A stretch of 64,000 nucleotides of DNA, from positions 286,277,011-286,341,010 of the forward strand of contig JBOZIK010000001.1 of NCBI GenBank assembly GCA_051453625.1, read 5' to 3'. Made by a program: the position numbers and the translations under genes. Source of the DNA: Welwitschia mirabilis. Taxonomy: Eukaryota; Gnetophyta; Gnetopsida; Welwitschiales. Below are positions 23,033 through 36,368 of the stretch, piece after piece. Under the pieces are notes generated by a model. That model saw nothing but the letters and a program-made list of their open reading frames with translations, was not told the DNA's origin and did not search any database. How positions within the stretch are numbered: the stretch's first letter is position 1; each line of letters opens with the position of its first letter.

Positions 23033-25345
23033 AATACACATTTGAAAAAATTAAAGACTATCTTTATTTAAAAGAAATTATAAATATAAATATTTGCTAA
23101 AGAAAACCCTAATAAAAGTTCATTATCAAAAGTTTCAATTAAAGGATTATGGATATGACACAATATATGATGTATTTCTATCGTTATAAAACTTATCTGT
23201 GGGGTAAAACTGTGAGTACCATGGTGTATTTAAATAACCACATTAGTCATTATTCTGAAGAGGGTACTTTCCTACTAAAAAGTGAAATGATTATAATTTG
23301 ATTTGGATAAATATTTATATGTTTAGATGAAAATGCTATGTCCATATCCTCATGATACGATTAGTGCACATGCTTACATTAGCATATTTGTTGGTTCTCT
23401 GTCAAGATAGAAGGGTTATTATGTATAGATTTTTAAGCATAAAATATTTAACATTTCTTATGGTATCATCTTCTTATAAATCTTACAAAATAATTCTTGA
23501 TTTGATTCTTCAAATATTCATCATTCCTCCCATCTAGTGATGATTTTAGATGCTCAATATCCTCTAGTTAAGAAGGGATATATCTCCACCAATACTTTAA
23601 TTCCTTCTAGTAAAATTGGAATGTTCATATTACAACTTCTAAAAATTAAGAAATGTTTTGAACCTAGCACTTATAAGCATGATTTTAGTTGCCATGCATT
23701 AAATAGTCCTAGTAATAATGCTGGTAATACATAAAGATGAAAAAAAAGATTTTGTTAGAATCTACTTGATAAGATGTTCATGAGGATCAAAAATGAAAAA
23801 TTGAAATCAAATAAAGCTTATACACATGTGATAAGGATGATAATGGATTCATTTAACTTTTCATAATGAGTCAACCTCATTCAAAATGTCATTTAATATG
23901 ATTACTAGATAAAATCCATGATAGAAGAGAATGACATCCTTCTTGAAAATGGTACTTGGGAGTTAGTTGATCTTATATTAGAACACATTGTATTAATTAT
24001 CAAAAAGATTTTTTACAATAAATATAATGCAAATAAAACCCTTAGAAGTTAAAAAGCATAGCTTTTTATTATAGGACTCTAAAAAAAGATGGGATTTGAT
24101 TATAATAAAGTATTCCCTCTACTAGCAACATGGGATATCATTAGAATAGTTATTGCTTTAGGATGCAAAAAAGATGAAAGGGACATCAATTAGACATAAA
24201 AAATAACTTCATTCATGGAAACTTAAAAGGATAGATCTAAATTGTGCAACCAAAAGGGCTCAAAGTAAAAGGAAATGAATAGGTATCTAGACTGATAAAG
24301 TCTTTGTATGAGCTAAAACAAGTGCTGAAAGCATCATACACTAAGCTTGAAAATTATTTTACAACCATTGAATATATATTGTATGACCATTAAGATATTG
24401 ATGCAACATTATTTATTAATCTTATGAAGTCAAATATACATATATGGTGTTGTATCTAGATCACATATTCATTACTAGAACTGATGAAGTTGATATAAAA
24501 AGGATAAAGTCTACTATAAGTAGATTATTGAAAATTTCTAATCTTGGATTAACCAAATTCTAACTTATTATAAAAATCATTTAGAATATGGATGAAATAT
24601 TCTTAACTTAAAATAAGTATATCAAAGACCTGATAAAAATATTTGGATTAGAAAGTACCAAAAATGCTATAATTCCTTTAGAAAGAAATTCTAAGATATC
24701 TACTAATGAAATGATAGGGAGTCTAATATATGTAACTAACACTAGACTAGATGTATAATATGTCATTGGTATGTTATCAAGATCCCTCTATGTGCCAAAG
24801 GTTAATCATTTAAACTCTGCNNNNNNNNNNNNNNNNNNNNNNNNNNNNNNNNNAAACTTTGGTTTGACATATAATAAAGAACTCTAAATTTATTCTAAAA
24901 GCATACTCTGATTGTAATTTTATTAGATAAAATAATATTTCATAATCAACATTAGGTTATATTACATTCTTAAAGACATCATCTTTATCTTGGTGATCAA
25001 AGAATAAAAAACTATAGCATGATCTTCTATTAAGTTAGAATACACAACTACTTCTGAGGCATGCAAACATATTGAATGGCTAAAACAATTATTAGAAGTA
25101 GTTAACTTAAAACAAAATAAAGAAATAAATCTCTTCATTAAAAATTAGTTAGCAATTTACATAGCAAAATATGTAATGCACCATAACAAGACTAAATACT
25201 TTTGTGTTAGAAACTAAAAAATTAAGCAACTCACATAGAATTAAGTTATTATGCCTATTTACAATTACATTGTAGATAAAACTATTGATATCTTCATGAA
25301 ATCACTTAGTTGGGATAAGTTTCAATATTTTTAATCCAAGATTAG
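23033..25345 (+). pseudogene. Ty1/copia polyprotein, 3' portion: integrase rest, RT and RNase H
   Basis: After the AATAC duplication the frame interrupted at 7088 resumes (EYTFEKIKDYL at 23032 on), then LWGKTVSTMVYLNNH (about 23205), an FVG...KGYY segment (23385) and TFLMVSSS. RT: GTWELVDL at 23951, FDYNKVFPLLAT, SLYELKQ (24300), LENYF, YLDHIFIT at 24453 (family YVDD; second Asp replaced by His), GSLIYVTNTRLDV (24718). A 33-base gap lies at 24821-24853. RNase H remnants end with DIFMKSLSWDKFQYF at 25285-25330. Many stops and frame changes. Open frames at 23352-23537 and 23537-23734 are intact pieces of this pseudogene. Confidence 0.87.
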
Positions 25346-25681
25346 ATTGAAATTAACTTAAAGAAATTCATCTCCTTTCACATCTCAAGCATCATTTGGA
25401 TTTTATAGTCACTTCTTGAAGTTGCTTTCTATCTTAGTACTACAGGATATTTAGTATTACAAGTTGTGTAGTATGCTTTGTCCTAGCATTCAATGATATG
25501 TAATTTATCATAGAGTTCTATCTACTATCGGTTGTGTAATAGTAAATTAATTACTTATTTGATGAAATAGTTCCTTCACATGATAAATTCCTTTAGGAAG
25601 TACTTTTTTTAATGTAAGCCACGTTCCTAGGTTTTTTATTTAGACACTCTGGTTTCCTTGGAAAAAAGCATATTCCCATGT

Positions 25682-26200
25682 TCAAGGGAGGATTTACTAG
25701 GGCACACAAAACATAAACCATGGACCTATGCTATAGGTTTTATTTTTTACCCTAAAACCTTAGGAAAACCTTAACCTTTATGTATTTATCCTATTTTAAG
25801 CTTGTTGTGACATGTGTCTTAAGCTTAGTGATCCATGAAAACTCATGTTGGGGATGAAAATGATTTCTTATTATCTTTAGTATACTAATGAGCTAAGTCA
25901 TAGTTAACCCTTTTCTAGTCCTAGCATTTTTAGTAAACCTAAGAATCACTCCACTTTACTTGAGTTTTTTTCTTTTTATTGTCACTTCAAAGTTCTAATT
26001 TCACTTTAGTTGATTTAGGTAAGGATTCATGGAATTACCTATTTAATAATAGTAAACCGTACTAAATAGGATAATAAAAAGGTTTGATTTTGAATCTATT
26101 ATTTCTCTTGTAAATTTTACACTATGTGTCCTTTACCACAAATGCAAGGTTTCAAAGGATCACTATAAACCATGATTTGCTACATTATTAAGTCGTTAAA
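25682..26200 (+). repeat. Probable polypurine tract and start of the copia 3' LTR
   Basis: CAAGGGAGGATTTACTAGGG at 25683-25702 resembles the copia tract-LTR junction CAAGTGGGAGATTGTTAGGG, followed by GGCACACAAAACATAAACCATGG. The LTR would start near 25695. The partner LTR lies beyond the left window edge, so the right end (about 26200) is only nominal. About 350 bp between RNase H and this point hold nothing I recognise. Confidence 0.4.
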
Positions 26201-27200
26201 TCACTACTATTACAAATAAGTGATAATGGATTACTTGCTTCTTAATGATATCAAACGGAAAATTTTTCCCAACCTTTTTGAGCCTTATCTAAGAGGCTCT
26301 TATTTTCACACTAGTTAAGGTTGTGGTTGTTCTAATCAAGAGTAATGCTTATTCATTGCCCAAATACTTGGGTTAATTTCTTTTAAATTTTTACAAATTC
26401 CTTTTATGATGTATCATTTACTCTTTTAAATAAATTTTTAATTACAATGTACTTTAATGGAATGAAAAATTTTATTATTCTAAAAAAGTTCTCTATTATT
26501 ATGGATCATTTTTTTCTAATATCAATTATGGCATTCCCATTTTATATAAAAAATAAGGTAAAAAAACAATAGCATTGCAAAATTAAAACATATTTAATGA
26601 TCATCATAAATAGTGACATTATCTATTAAATAAATAAAAAACATGATGGATGGTATCGAGAGGAATAAACTTAGCTTTATTAATCACACACAACTTCCAC
26701 CATGCCAAATGCATGGTCTTAGTATGATAACTTAAACAAATCATGCTACCTTCAATTTCCAATTTGAGAAACTTCTAGGAAGCTAGACTATGTTGTCAAG
26801 TATTTAGCATACTTATGTAATTCGTATGCCTACCCTACACTTTTCCAAGGGATCCCTTTTACATTAACAAAATGATGTGAATAGTTAATGTGACTCATCC
26901 ATGAGAATTATGTCCCTTTAATAGTTATTATATTTTTAATTAATTATAGACTTCCTGTTTGACAATTTAACCAAATCCATAATGATAACATAGTTTTGAT
27001 GATATCTTACTTTAATAGGTTTTGGGATCATAACACATGTCCTATAAATTTATGAAGAATTTGATAATAAACAAGACTAAAAAATGATTAAAATTTAATT
27101 AAACATTTAAACATAAAATATTGATATCAATTATTAATTTACCATTCTCATTAGATACCATCTACAAAGAAATAACTCACTCATTATTAGTGATCAAATA
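26200..27200. other. AT-rich stretch without recognisable gene
   Basis: No open frame above chance and no clear repeat partner within the window. It may be the rest of the copia LTR plus the 3' part of element D. Confidence 0.5.
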
Positions 27201-27214
27201 AAAAATAAAACATC

Positions 27215-27415
27215 TCATAATCTCATCATTTCTAGGTTTATGATTTTCCTAAATTTATGATCCAATATTTTAAATTTTATAATAGATTTTTTATTTAAAT
27301 TAAAATAAATTTGATTCATGCATAATGTAGAATCAATGGTAGGAAAATCATGATATAACCATGTGAAAGCATTTATTTTACATGTCAAAGAATAATATAA
27401 TATTTTCTTAATCAT
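27215..27415 (-). pseudogene. Element D: gypsy RT N-terminal fragment (tentative)
   Basis: A 66-codon minus-strand frame contains INAFTWLYHDFPTIDSTLC, resembling the pre-RT motif DVFAWSYEDMPGIDP of Tat/Ogre-type gypsy pol, followed by a basic stretch where KQKRRKF...P normally lies. Orientation and position fit the gag 2 kb upstream. I could not follow the RT core beyond it. This is a weak call from one motif. Confidence 0.35.
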
Positions 27416-29179
27416 TAGAGAGGCATGAATTAACTATTAAACATTTTTACTTATCTTTAGAAATGATAACATATTTTAAATGATTAGGAAATTCTTTAGA
27501 CTTTGATTCACATTCATTAATTTAGAAGAAGAATTCAAAGAATCATGCATATTTTTAATTTTACAGAAATTTAAAAATTCGATTCATTCTCAAAAATATT
27601 TTCAATAGATAAAATAGTATTAAGAAATTTAGGAAATAAGTAAAATCAAATTTTTATATTCAATTTATAACCATTCATTACTCATAGCCATCAAATGTTT
27701 ATCATCACTTACATTATGAACTTCCTTACAAAATCATAACTTTTCTTGTATTCTAGTTTCTAGAAGGAATTTTTTTTAAAAAACATTTAGTTAAATTCTT
27801 GTATTACTAAAGAGGCTCATCAAAATTCCTATTATACATCAAATTTCAGCATGAGTACTAGCAAGTCATGGTTAATCAAGAATAATAAGATAGCTAGATA
27901 AGTTCCTAAATACATTAATAACTATGAATTCAAGTAGATACCAAAACTTATTAATTTGATTGAGTACATTATAAATCAATCTATAAAGTTTAATTATGAA
28001 ATAATTAAACAAGTAAAGGATCTTAGATGTAGATTGAAAGTGACTAAGACCAAGAATAAGAACCCATGTTATAGCACGATATTAATATTAGTTTTAAGAT
28101 TAATTAAAGAACATTCAATAAAGGTATTACCAATGATGATAGCAATAATAAAAGAACTAGGATTATAAAATTTACAAGTTTGTTTAAATTAAATAGGAAC
28201 TAAAACCAATAATTTTTATGTTATCAATATCTATTAAATTACTTTGATTTCTCTTTTTATTATAATATTGTTTAAACATTTAGAAAATAAAAGAAACTAT
28301 TTAAACACCTCTATAAAAGGCATATTAACACTTATTTCTTTAAAAATCCACTAAATTACATTAGATGCTTTAGATCAAGAAGGACTAATATGAGAATTAT
28401 GTTCATTAGAATTCTCTTTTCATTATCTTTTGATTTAAATTATTTATTTAATGATAATATTCTATTATATTTATTTTTAGGCTAATTAATAATTTTTTCC
28501 CCTAAAACCAATTCATTATAATATATTTTATCATAAATATTATGCACTAATTTTTTTATTATGATTTGTTTTAATAAATAAGCTAGTATTTTATTCTATC
28601 ATATTTTATCATTACAACATATAATTTAGATTTATTCTACATTTGTTATACTTATAAGATATTTAATAATTTATATTTTCTTCTTTATTATTTTATCATT
28701 ATGACATATAATTTAAATTTATGCTACATTTGTTATGCTCATGTTATAAGACTTTTAATAATTTTTTTAGGCATAGACTTTATCTAGAGTAGGAAAGGCT
28801 ATATAGGTTTTGAATTATGATCATATTACTAGTCTACATAATGATGTATTTCTAGTAAAAATTACTGATCATGTTGTTATATTATCTAAATTTTAGATTA
28901 TTTTCATTCTAATTAGGATTATAAATATTACCATTGATTTAATTATTATTATTAAAAAGTTAAAGAGGAAATTATTAAAAGCATTTAATTCCATAGACTA
29001 TTATTATTATAATAAAGAGTTTTGAGATAATTAAAAATATAGAAAATTATTCAATTAATAATATTCTATGTGGCAAAACGCAAAAAACATAGAGGATGAA
29101 TTAGAAAGATAAAGATGTTTTGTCTTATCCAAAATTGAGTCTAGCTTTTTATTTATTTCTTATTAATTTTGATTTTTTA

Positions 29180-29908
29180 TAGGTTACCTAAATTAATTTG
29201 AGTCCTATTATATTCATTATTATTCTTGTCCTATTTTATACTGACTTTAAGATTTTCATCTAAATGTTCTAAAGCTAATGAGGTATTAAGTTTTATAATT
29301 GTTCTCTTATTAAGGTTTTAATTAATTTTCTCATTTCTATGTTAAAATCATCTAAAAAGAATTCTATTTTTCTATATTATATAAAAACATGGTTAGGATT
29401 TTTAATTAAGAACATTTTGAAGTAATCATAAACTTAAGCATAATATTTATGATTCTTATTCGAAGCTAAAGATAGTTTATTCATATGATTACTTTTGAAA
29501 GCAAGAATACATTTCTTTATAAAGACTTATTTTAAACCATTGAAGTTAAGTGATTCTCCTAATATAAGTTTATGAAACAAATTTTTATCTTGATTCTTAA
29601 GAAAGGAAGAAAAGATAATAAGTTATAAAATTAGTCTTAGTATATGAGATAATATACTAAATCATTTTAAAATCTTCAAATAACTCATAAAGATCTTCAA
29701 AATTAAGGCTATGAAAAGTAGGAAGGACATTGAGATTCTTAAAATTACAAGTAATATTAGTATTATATGGCAAGATACTTTTTGTGATATAGGAATTCAA
29801 AAAATTCCCAAGAGTTTTATGAAGATATAAAATTGTGTAGTAAAAGAAATAATCATCCTTATTATTGTGATTAGAGATAGCATTGATGTAATTCATATTA
29901 TGACACAT
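29180..29908 (-). pseudogene. Element D: gypsy (Athila/Tat-like) gag fragment
   Basis: The open part (29657-29908) ends LNVLPTFHSLNFEDLYELF then EDFKMI, matching the Gag motif LPTFHGL..EDPY.HLKEF. Further downstream on the minus strand are LILGESLNFNGLK and VFIKKCILAFKSNHMNKLS, matching ..GSI.TWDEL...FL.KYFP.S.T..LR, with several stops. The region from 27.4 to 29.2 kb should hold the rest of gag and the protease but is too decayed to read. No LTR pair was found. Confidence 0.6.
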
Positions 29909-29929
29909 GGCTCAAAAGGATAGGTAAAT

Positions 29930-32900
29930 AGGTAAATAAAAAAAAAAATCTTTAGTAAGAGTGTTATAACTCTCATCAAAAGGAGAAGAGAATTATGGAT
30001 TTTATGTAAGAGAGTATGGTAAAAAAAGGTTATGATTTGTGAGAATCATTAAGAGTGGCTAAGGAAGATTATTTTGATGAATCAACTCTTTCTAACTTGT
30101 TTTAATACAAATTATAAAAATATTCAAGAATGCCAAAAATATAGATGCATAGAACTTGAAAAAATGTAAAGTTGGAACATATGCATTTGAAAATCTTAAA
30201 ATACATTTTATTATGTATTTATTTTATTTTATTTAATTAGAATATTATTTAAATCCCTATCAGAAGCATAAAAATTTAGCATTAGTAAATAATATAGATT
30301 AATTTAGCACTTAGTTTCTTAACAAAGGCCCTTAAAAGCTGCTTGAAGTCTATTTAGTGGATTTTTAATAGGATGAGATGATGTATGAGTACTTTAAAAA
30401 GTGTGTAGTACACATATTCATGTAGAAATTATTATCAAAATAAATTTATAAAAATATCTCAGATAATTATAACTAATAATAAGTACACCAATATTACATT
30501 GAAAGTATTAAGTATTTATTCAAAATTGGAGTTATTTTATCAACATTGTTATTTTAATATGTTAAAATGACTTTCATTATTACTAAGTTCAAATTCATTA
30601 AGACCATAAAGAGTAAATAATAAAGAATAAAATAATTTTATGTACAAAAGCAAAACTATTTTTTACTACATTGTGTTAAAACCACATTATGCGCATTATT
30701 AATAGAGAGAGAAAGTCATGTATTCAAGAGAGAATATAAATTGTAAATATTATTTATAGAAATATCCGTAAGCATTCATTGAGATAAATAAATTCATTGA
30801 AATCATATAGATTCTCATAAATGATTTATGCATTTAAACATAGATGATTAAGCCAAATTAGTTAACTTTTTTACTTCTTCATAGAAAATGGTATGATCAT
30901 TAAGTGCAAGATGAGCAATTCATGTAATGTAAGTATTTATTTTATTTTATATATTTTAAATAATGGAGATTAATCTCTAAAATCATTAAGTAAAATTATA
31001 TATGTTTAAAAAAAACTAAAAGTATATTATAATGTGATAAATTTTAACTTGAAATTCATGAAAAATGCATGATAGGAACTTAAGAAATTGATCCTAATGT
31101 TATAAATACTTAGTTAATAACATTCAATAATGCATATAATATGTTTAACAATCATAAAAATATTTTAAAAAAATTATGCAAAGTACTGTCTTTTGAAACA
31201 TGCATTTTACACACAATCAGAAGAAGAAAAAGAGATAGTAGGAAACAACAAATAAGAAGAAATATTTTGGTATTAAAGTGCTCTTAAAAACTTAGTTTAT
31301 TAATCAATATTATAATTATTTATAATAATGATATATTATAATGAACCAAATAAAAACAACACATGCTAGATAAATCATGCAAAAACAGGATTCAACGATT
31401 CATTTAGAGCTAGATTATTAAAGCATTAGTAGTCATGTAGGAAAGGATAACTAAATATTATAAAATTTAATTAAATTTATTACATATTAAATATTTATTC
31501 ATACATAAAATCTCTAACATGATCAAATATCATACTGTAAAGGAAAAAAGAGAAAAACAAATTATCCAAGTAAAATTAAAAATGAAGAAAAAATGATAAT
31601 TTGTAAACTTTATGAGAATAAGTTAAAAATAATTCTTGTGATAAAGAAAGTTTGAAAATATATTTCAAAAAATGTATATCATTTAGTGGATTTTACCAGG
31701 TATTTTAAAATCACATAAGAAATAAATGCTTAAAACTAGTACTTTATATGAACTAAAGAAAAACAATAGCTAACCAAAGATTCTTAGAAATGAAAGTAGA
31801 AATTAAAATCTTAGAAATATTAAAGATAAATTAAAATTAATTATAAAAATTACTAAAGAAATTTTGGAATTAATTAATACCATTATGAAATAAAACATGA
31901 TAATTTTCAATGGAAAGGAATAGAAAAAGAAGAAAAATAAGTAGAAAATCAACATTTTTAGAGATTTATATTGAGATTACTATACTTATATTTTTATTAG
32001 TCTAATATAAATCATAACTTCATGTAAACCCATTAAACAATGACATCTACCCTTATTTTGATGCTAAAAACATTACACAGAAGCATATAAAGTCCAAAAA
32101 AAGGCTAGAAATGCTGAATATAAATGAAAAACATAATAAGAAAATATAACATAAAAAACATATAAACTTATTAATTGATAATATCATCCATTTTATGATA
32201 TTAAATCATCCAAATTCTTACAAGCTAATGCTTAGCCTAAATATGCCTCAAAATAAGTAAAATGGATTTGTTTTAAACATCTTAAAACCTCCTTCTAGGT
32301 GGAAAGTACATAAAAGTGGACTACAATGATGGATAATTGATAAGAAAGTGATAGACTAAGGAAAAAATTAAAAAAACATAGTTCAAATGGCCAAAAATGC
32401 TCCAAAATTACTCCAAAACTAAAGAATTCAATAGAATATAGGCTTTGGAGAGATTAAATGGCTTGAAAATAATTTTGTATTTTTGATAAACAATCTAAAC
32501 TACATTTTTAACATCCTCAAAAGATTTATGATTAACTTATAATGCATTATAGATTGAAAAATCCCTTGTCAACCCATTATTGTAGCCTTTAAACCAACTA
32601 GGTTGGTTGAACCAATGATGTTATAGACTCATTTAATATTTGTATAATAGTTTTGTAGATCTAATTTTGGCATTTAATACTTCAAAGATAAAAAATTAAG
32701 AACCTAAGAAATGATCACACATTAGAGAATGTCCTAGCCACTAAGAATAGTTGTGAATGAACTAAGGAGGTCCCCTACTCCACTTCAACATGGTGTAGCT
32801 CATAACAATTATAGTTTTTTATAATTTAAGACATGAGATAATAGATAAAATTTTTTAATACTACAAAAATATTTCAAGAAATCAATAAACTAATTGTTAA

Positions 32901-33754
32901 TAGATTTGTTTGGATTTGATTGATTTTGCAAAATATTGGTAATTGTTAAAAACATGTCTTAAAAATTCTAAATAATTACTAGAAGTTTACATATAGGGTA
33001 TAAATCATATGAATATTATATGAGCTTATTATAAGTCATCTTGATCATATAGAAGTCCCTATTGGAAGTTGTAATACTCATAGTAATAACCATTAGAAGT
33101 GGTACATATCAAGCTTACTAACAATCTCTTATGTAAACATAAGATAACTTAAGTGATGATCTCAAGAGATACATATGTCTCCGTCATCATCTCATAGAAC
33201 CTTTACTCTAGGTTATTATTACTAGATTTAAGCATTATCATCAAAAAATGCTTTAAAAAAGTATCAAAATAATTACAAATTAAATAGTTTCATGAATTTC
33301 TAGTTAGTTATGTAAAAATATAAGAAAATACTTTTAAATAAAACATTAAATGTTAAAACCCCTATAAAAACTAGGTTATATTTGCTTCGTCTGGACAAAA
33401 AGGTAAGCATCATCATTAAGTAAGAAGAATTAAATACTATTAAAAATAATGACTCATGGAAATTTTTTTAGAGGGTAAATGAAGTAAATTTTGTTAGAAA
33501 TTAATGGATTTTTACTAATAAGGTAGTTGATATGATTGAAATTCATAAGAATAAATGAAACTAGTAATTCAAGGATGTTCATAAAGAAAAGAGCTAAATT
33601 ATAGTGAAAATTTTCTCATATAATGATGTTAAAATTAATTTAAACTTTATAACATGAAAAATATTAATATGATATAAAAATTATTATTGTGACAAACATA
33701 ACCCAAAGTGAAAACTTGGGGACCCTTGAAAAGAAAATAAGTGAAATTAACAAG
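29930..33754. other. Unassigned AT-rich region between elements D and C
   Basis: About 3.8 kb with no protein motif on either strand. It may contain the 5' LTR and leader of element D, but no matching copy was found near 25.4-27 kb. Small features: a 7-bp perfect hairpin AACCAAC-TAG-GTTGGTT at 32592-32608 and a slightly GC-richer patch near 32757-32800. Confidence 0.5.
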
Positions 33755-35103
33755 TGTTCATTTCATATAATGAACTGGATTTAACAAAATTTACCCTTAG
33801 TATCATTATTTTCACTTGAATACTAAGGTAGTTCTTCAAAAGTTTACCACTCTTGCTTCTTATAAGTTATAATTTAAAAGAAAGAGAAAAGGAGAGAAAA
33901 GTTGAGAATAATGGTTGTAGAAATTTGACTTGAAAAAGAAGGAAAACAAGTAAGCTCCAAGTTTTTACTAACTTAATTACCAATAATCCTTCACTCTAAT
34001 GATATCCTATGCTTTTCCTATAACACACTTCAAATTATCAAGTATATTAGCTCAAGTTATGATAACATAATTCCATTCACTATATGAATGATGGTGAACT
34101 CAATTGCCACTTGATCCTTCATAGCCTTAAAATAATAGTGAAAAGTAAGGAACCTAGGTACTCAAAATCCATAAAAATAAAAGATTTAAATCAAGTGATT
34201 AAAGAATTCACTCAAATGAAATGAAGGATTATACTTAAGTTGTTACCTAAGCATTTCAAATACAAAGTGACTGACCATTTGAAATTAAAAGCAAATAACT
34301 TTATGTATTAAGAAAAAATACCTTACATCAAAGGATGAAGGGTGCTGATAAAACTTCTTAATTGATTCTTAAAGACAAGATCACTCTCCAACGAGTTTCT
34401 TAGAAATTTATCATGACTTGATGATCCAAATATTTGATATTTTATCTAAAGTAAATGATATTATAATGGAGGGATCAAGGCTCTTTTATAGGCAAAGATA
34501 GAGGTGAGGGATGATTACAATCCTTTGGCTTATAGCATTAACTGATCAATTACAAAATGATGATACTAGGTAAGGAATTTTGTCATCTATCCATTTAGGT
34601 AGAGATGCTCCTGACATGACTAACACTTACCTTCTAAATGCTACTATTTCTACTAATCACTGTCATTTCCATGTGTTGCCATCATCATCCTATTTAATAA
34701 TGTTACATGTTCTACTACATGTCATTATCATTACCACCATGTGTCGCCAAATGTGCAAGTTATCTATAAGGTAAAATTTGATTAAGTCCATAACTTTATT
34801 TGAATAATTTACTCATGAGAAGTCAAGAATGTAAGAATGAAGATGTTTTATGTAGAACTGGTAGTGCCAAGTGACCTAATCAGCAACACCAACATTTTAC
34901 CCTAGATTATTATTAACTTTTAAGCATGTTCTCCAAATGTGCTAATTATCATGAAAATGTTATCAGTAAATGGAAATTTCATAATTATTATGAAAATTTA
35001 ATATAAAACACGTTTTTGTGATAAAAATAATTATACTAATGTCCTTCATTAAGATTAATTGGCCAATTAACTTGATTAAAATATTAACTTTTACATGTTA
35101 ACA
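33755..35103 (-). repeat. Element C 3' LTR
   Basis: 1349 bp, colinear with 43197-44534. Shared anchors include ATTTCAAATACAAAGTGACT (34256 and 43695) and ATCCTTCACTCTAATGATAT / ATCCTTCACTCTGATGATAT (about 33987 and 43426). In minus orientation it starts TGTTAACATG and ends AATGAACA, giving the expected TG...CA ends. TATAAAAG on the minus strand (34483-34490) is a likely promoter box. A plus-strand 64-codon frame at 34580-34774 is chance. Confidence 0.88.
34483..34490 (-). promoter_or_regulatory. Probable TATA box of the element C LTR
   Basis: TATAAAAG read on the minus strand. The corresponding site in the other LTR (43925-43932) is TATAATAG, one base changed. Position about 600 bp into the LTR suits a U3/R boundary. 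Confidence 0.5.
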
Positions 35104-36368
35104 CACCTCTTAACTAGGATTTTGCTAGCCCCTTAGTAAAAAGTTGATAATGAAGTGAATAAATATGAAAAAATTGTTTATTTTAAAAGTGCTTAAGTAT
35201 GAATAATTATGTAACTTTGAAAAATTTTATTACTAATTTNNNNNNNNNNAGTGAAAAATTTGGTAAAACATGATGTGAAAACTAGATGTCATATTCCTAA
35301 CCAAAACTAAACTTTGTCCTTAAAGTTTTATAATATAATGTGTTAAAATCATTTGAGAACATAAATTTAGAAAGATATCTCTTTTATTGAAAATCATGTG
35401 AAACAATGCAACTAAACTATGAAAGGAAAAAGCTAACTAATGTTAAATGACCATTTCATTAATAACTAATAAGAAAGTCAAGCCAAAAAATGGTTTATAA
35501 GTTATGATTTATTTCTCATGAAATGATGGTAAAGTGAAATGGATGATGGAAATAGAAAATGAAAATGTATTAAAAAATTAAACCATAAATTGATGAATAA
35601 ATAAGAGATCTTATTTAAGTTAATGACCTTTATTACATTTTTTTGTTTTTTAGTGGATCTTTAATATTAGGTCAGTGTAGTGTCAATCAAATAACTTACA
35701 GAAGATTAAGAAATCAGAGAAAATCCTAAGTATAAAAGTTCAAAGATAACAAATCACAGAAAAGCGTTTGATTCGCACCTTTTATTTCTTTATGTTTTGT
35801 TTCTACTAGTATATATATCCATAGTCTAAACCTTTGAATCACGTTGAGCATCGAATATTATGACATATTCCTCCAATAGAACTAAACATGCTGATGTAAT
35901 AAGCATTTATAGCCTTGATGTAGTTGAAAATATCATAAAATAGATCATTAAACTTACATCACCAGTGAATGTCCATAGTCCTAATGTAGCTAACTAAACT
36001 CAATTAAGTGAATGTTATGTGTGTTTGGAGAATAAATATATATATATATATATATATATATTTCATCTTCTCATATTCATTTTTTATGCACATTAGAAGG
36101 TTATTAGCTCATTATCCTAATCAAGACAAATCTTACTTCCACCAAAAACTTTAGACTTAAGGATCATACATGAAGGTAGATTCCACCTTTTTAACCACGT
36201 TTTATCAAAATTCAATAGCTTAAGCAAATGTGCCTTTAACAATCACACTTGAAATAAGCATAATGCTTCCTTAAAAATGCATAAATATAATCAATATTAA
36301 CTATTAATTAAGTGATAATAAGATTACTTATTAACCTAGGTTTGTAAGTCTCATAAATTCATAAGTTA
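35104..36368 (-). other. Element C region between pol and 3' LTR (env-like position), undecoded
   Basis: Athila elements often carry an envelope-like frame here. I see no long frame, signal peptide or membrane segment, only short stop-rich AT sequence, a 10-base gap (35240-35249) and a (TA)n tract at 36031-36062. The bases next to the LTR read AAGAGG on the minus strand and could be the worn polypurine tract. Confidence 0.5.
36031..36062. repeat. (TA)n microsatellite
   Basis: About 16 TA units without interruption, between the end of element C pol and its 3' LTR. Confidence 0.9.

Noticed and set aside
35104-36368. Envelope-like gene of element C
   Set aside because: The position is right for Athila, but no frame, signal peptide or membrane segment can be seen.
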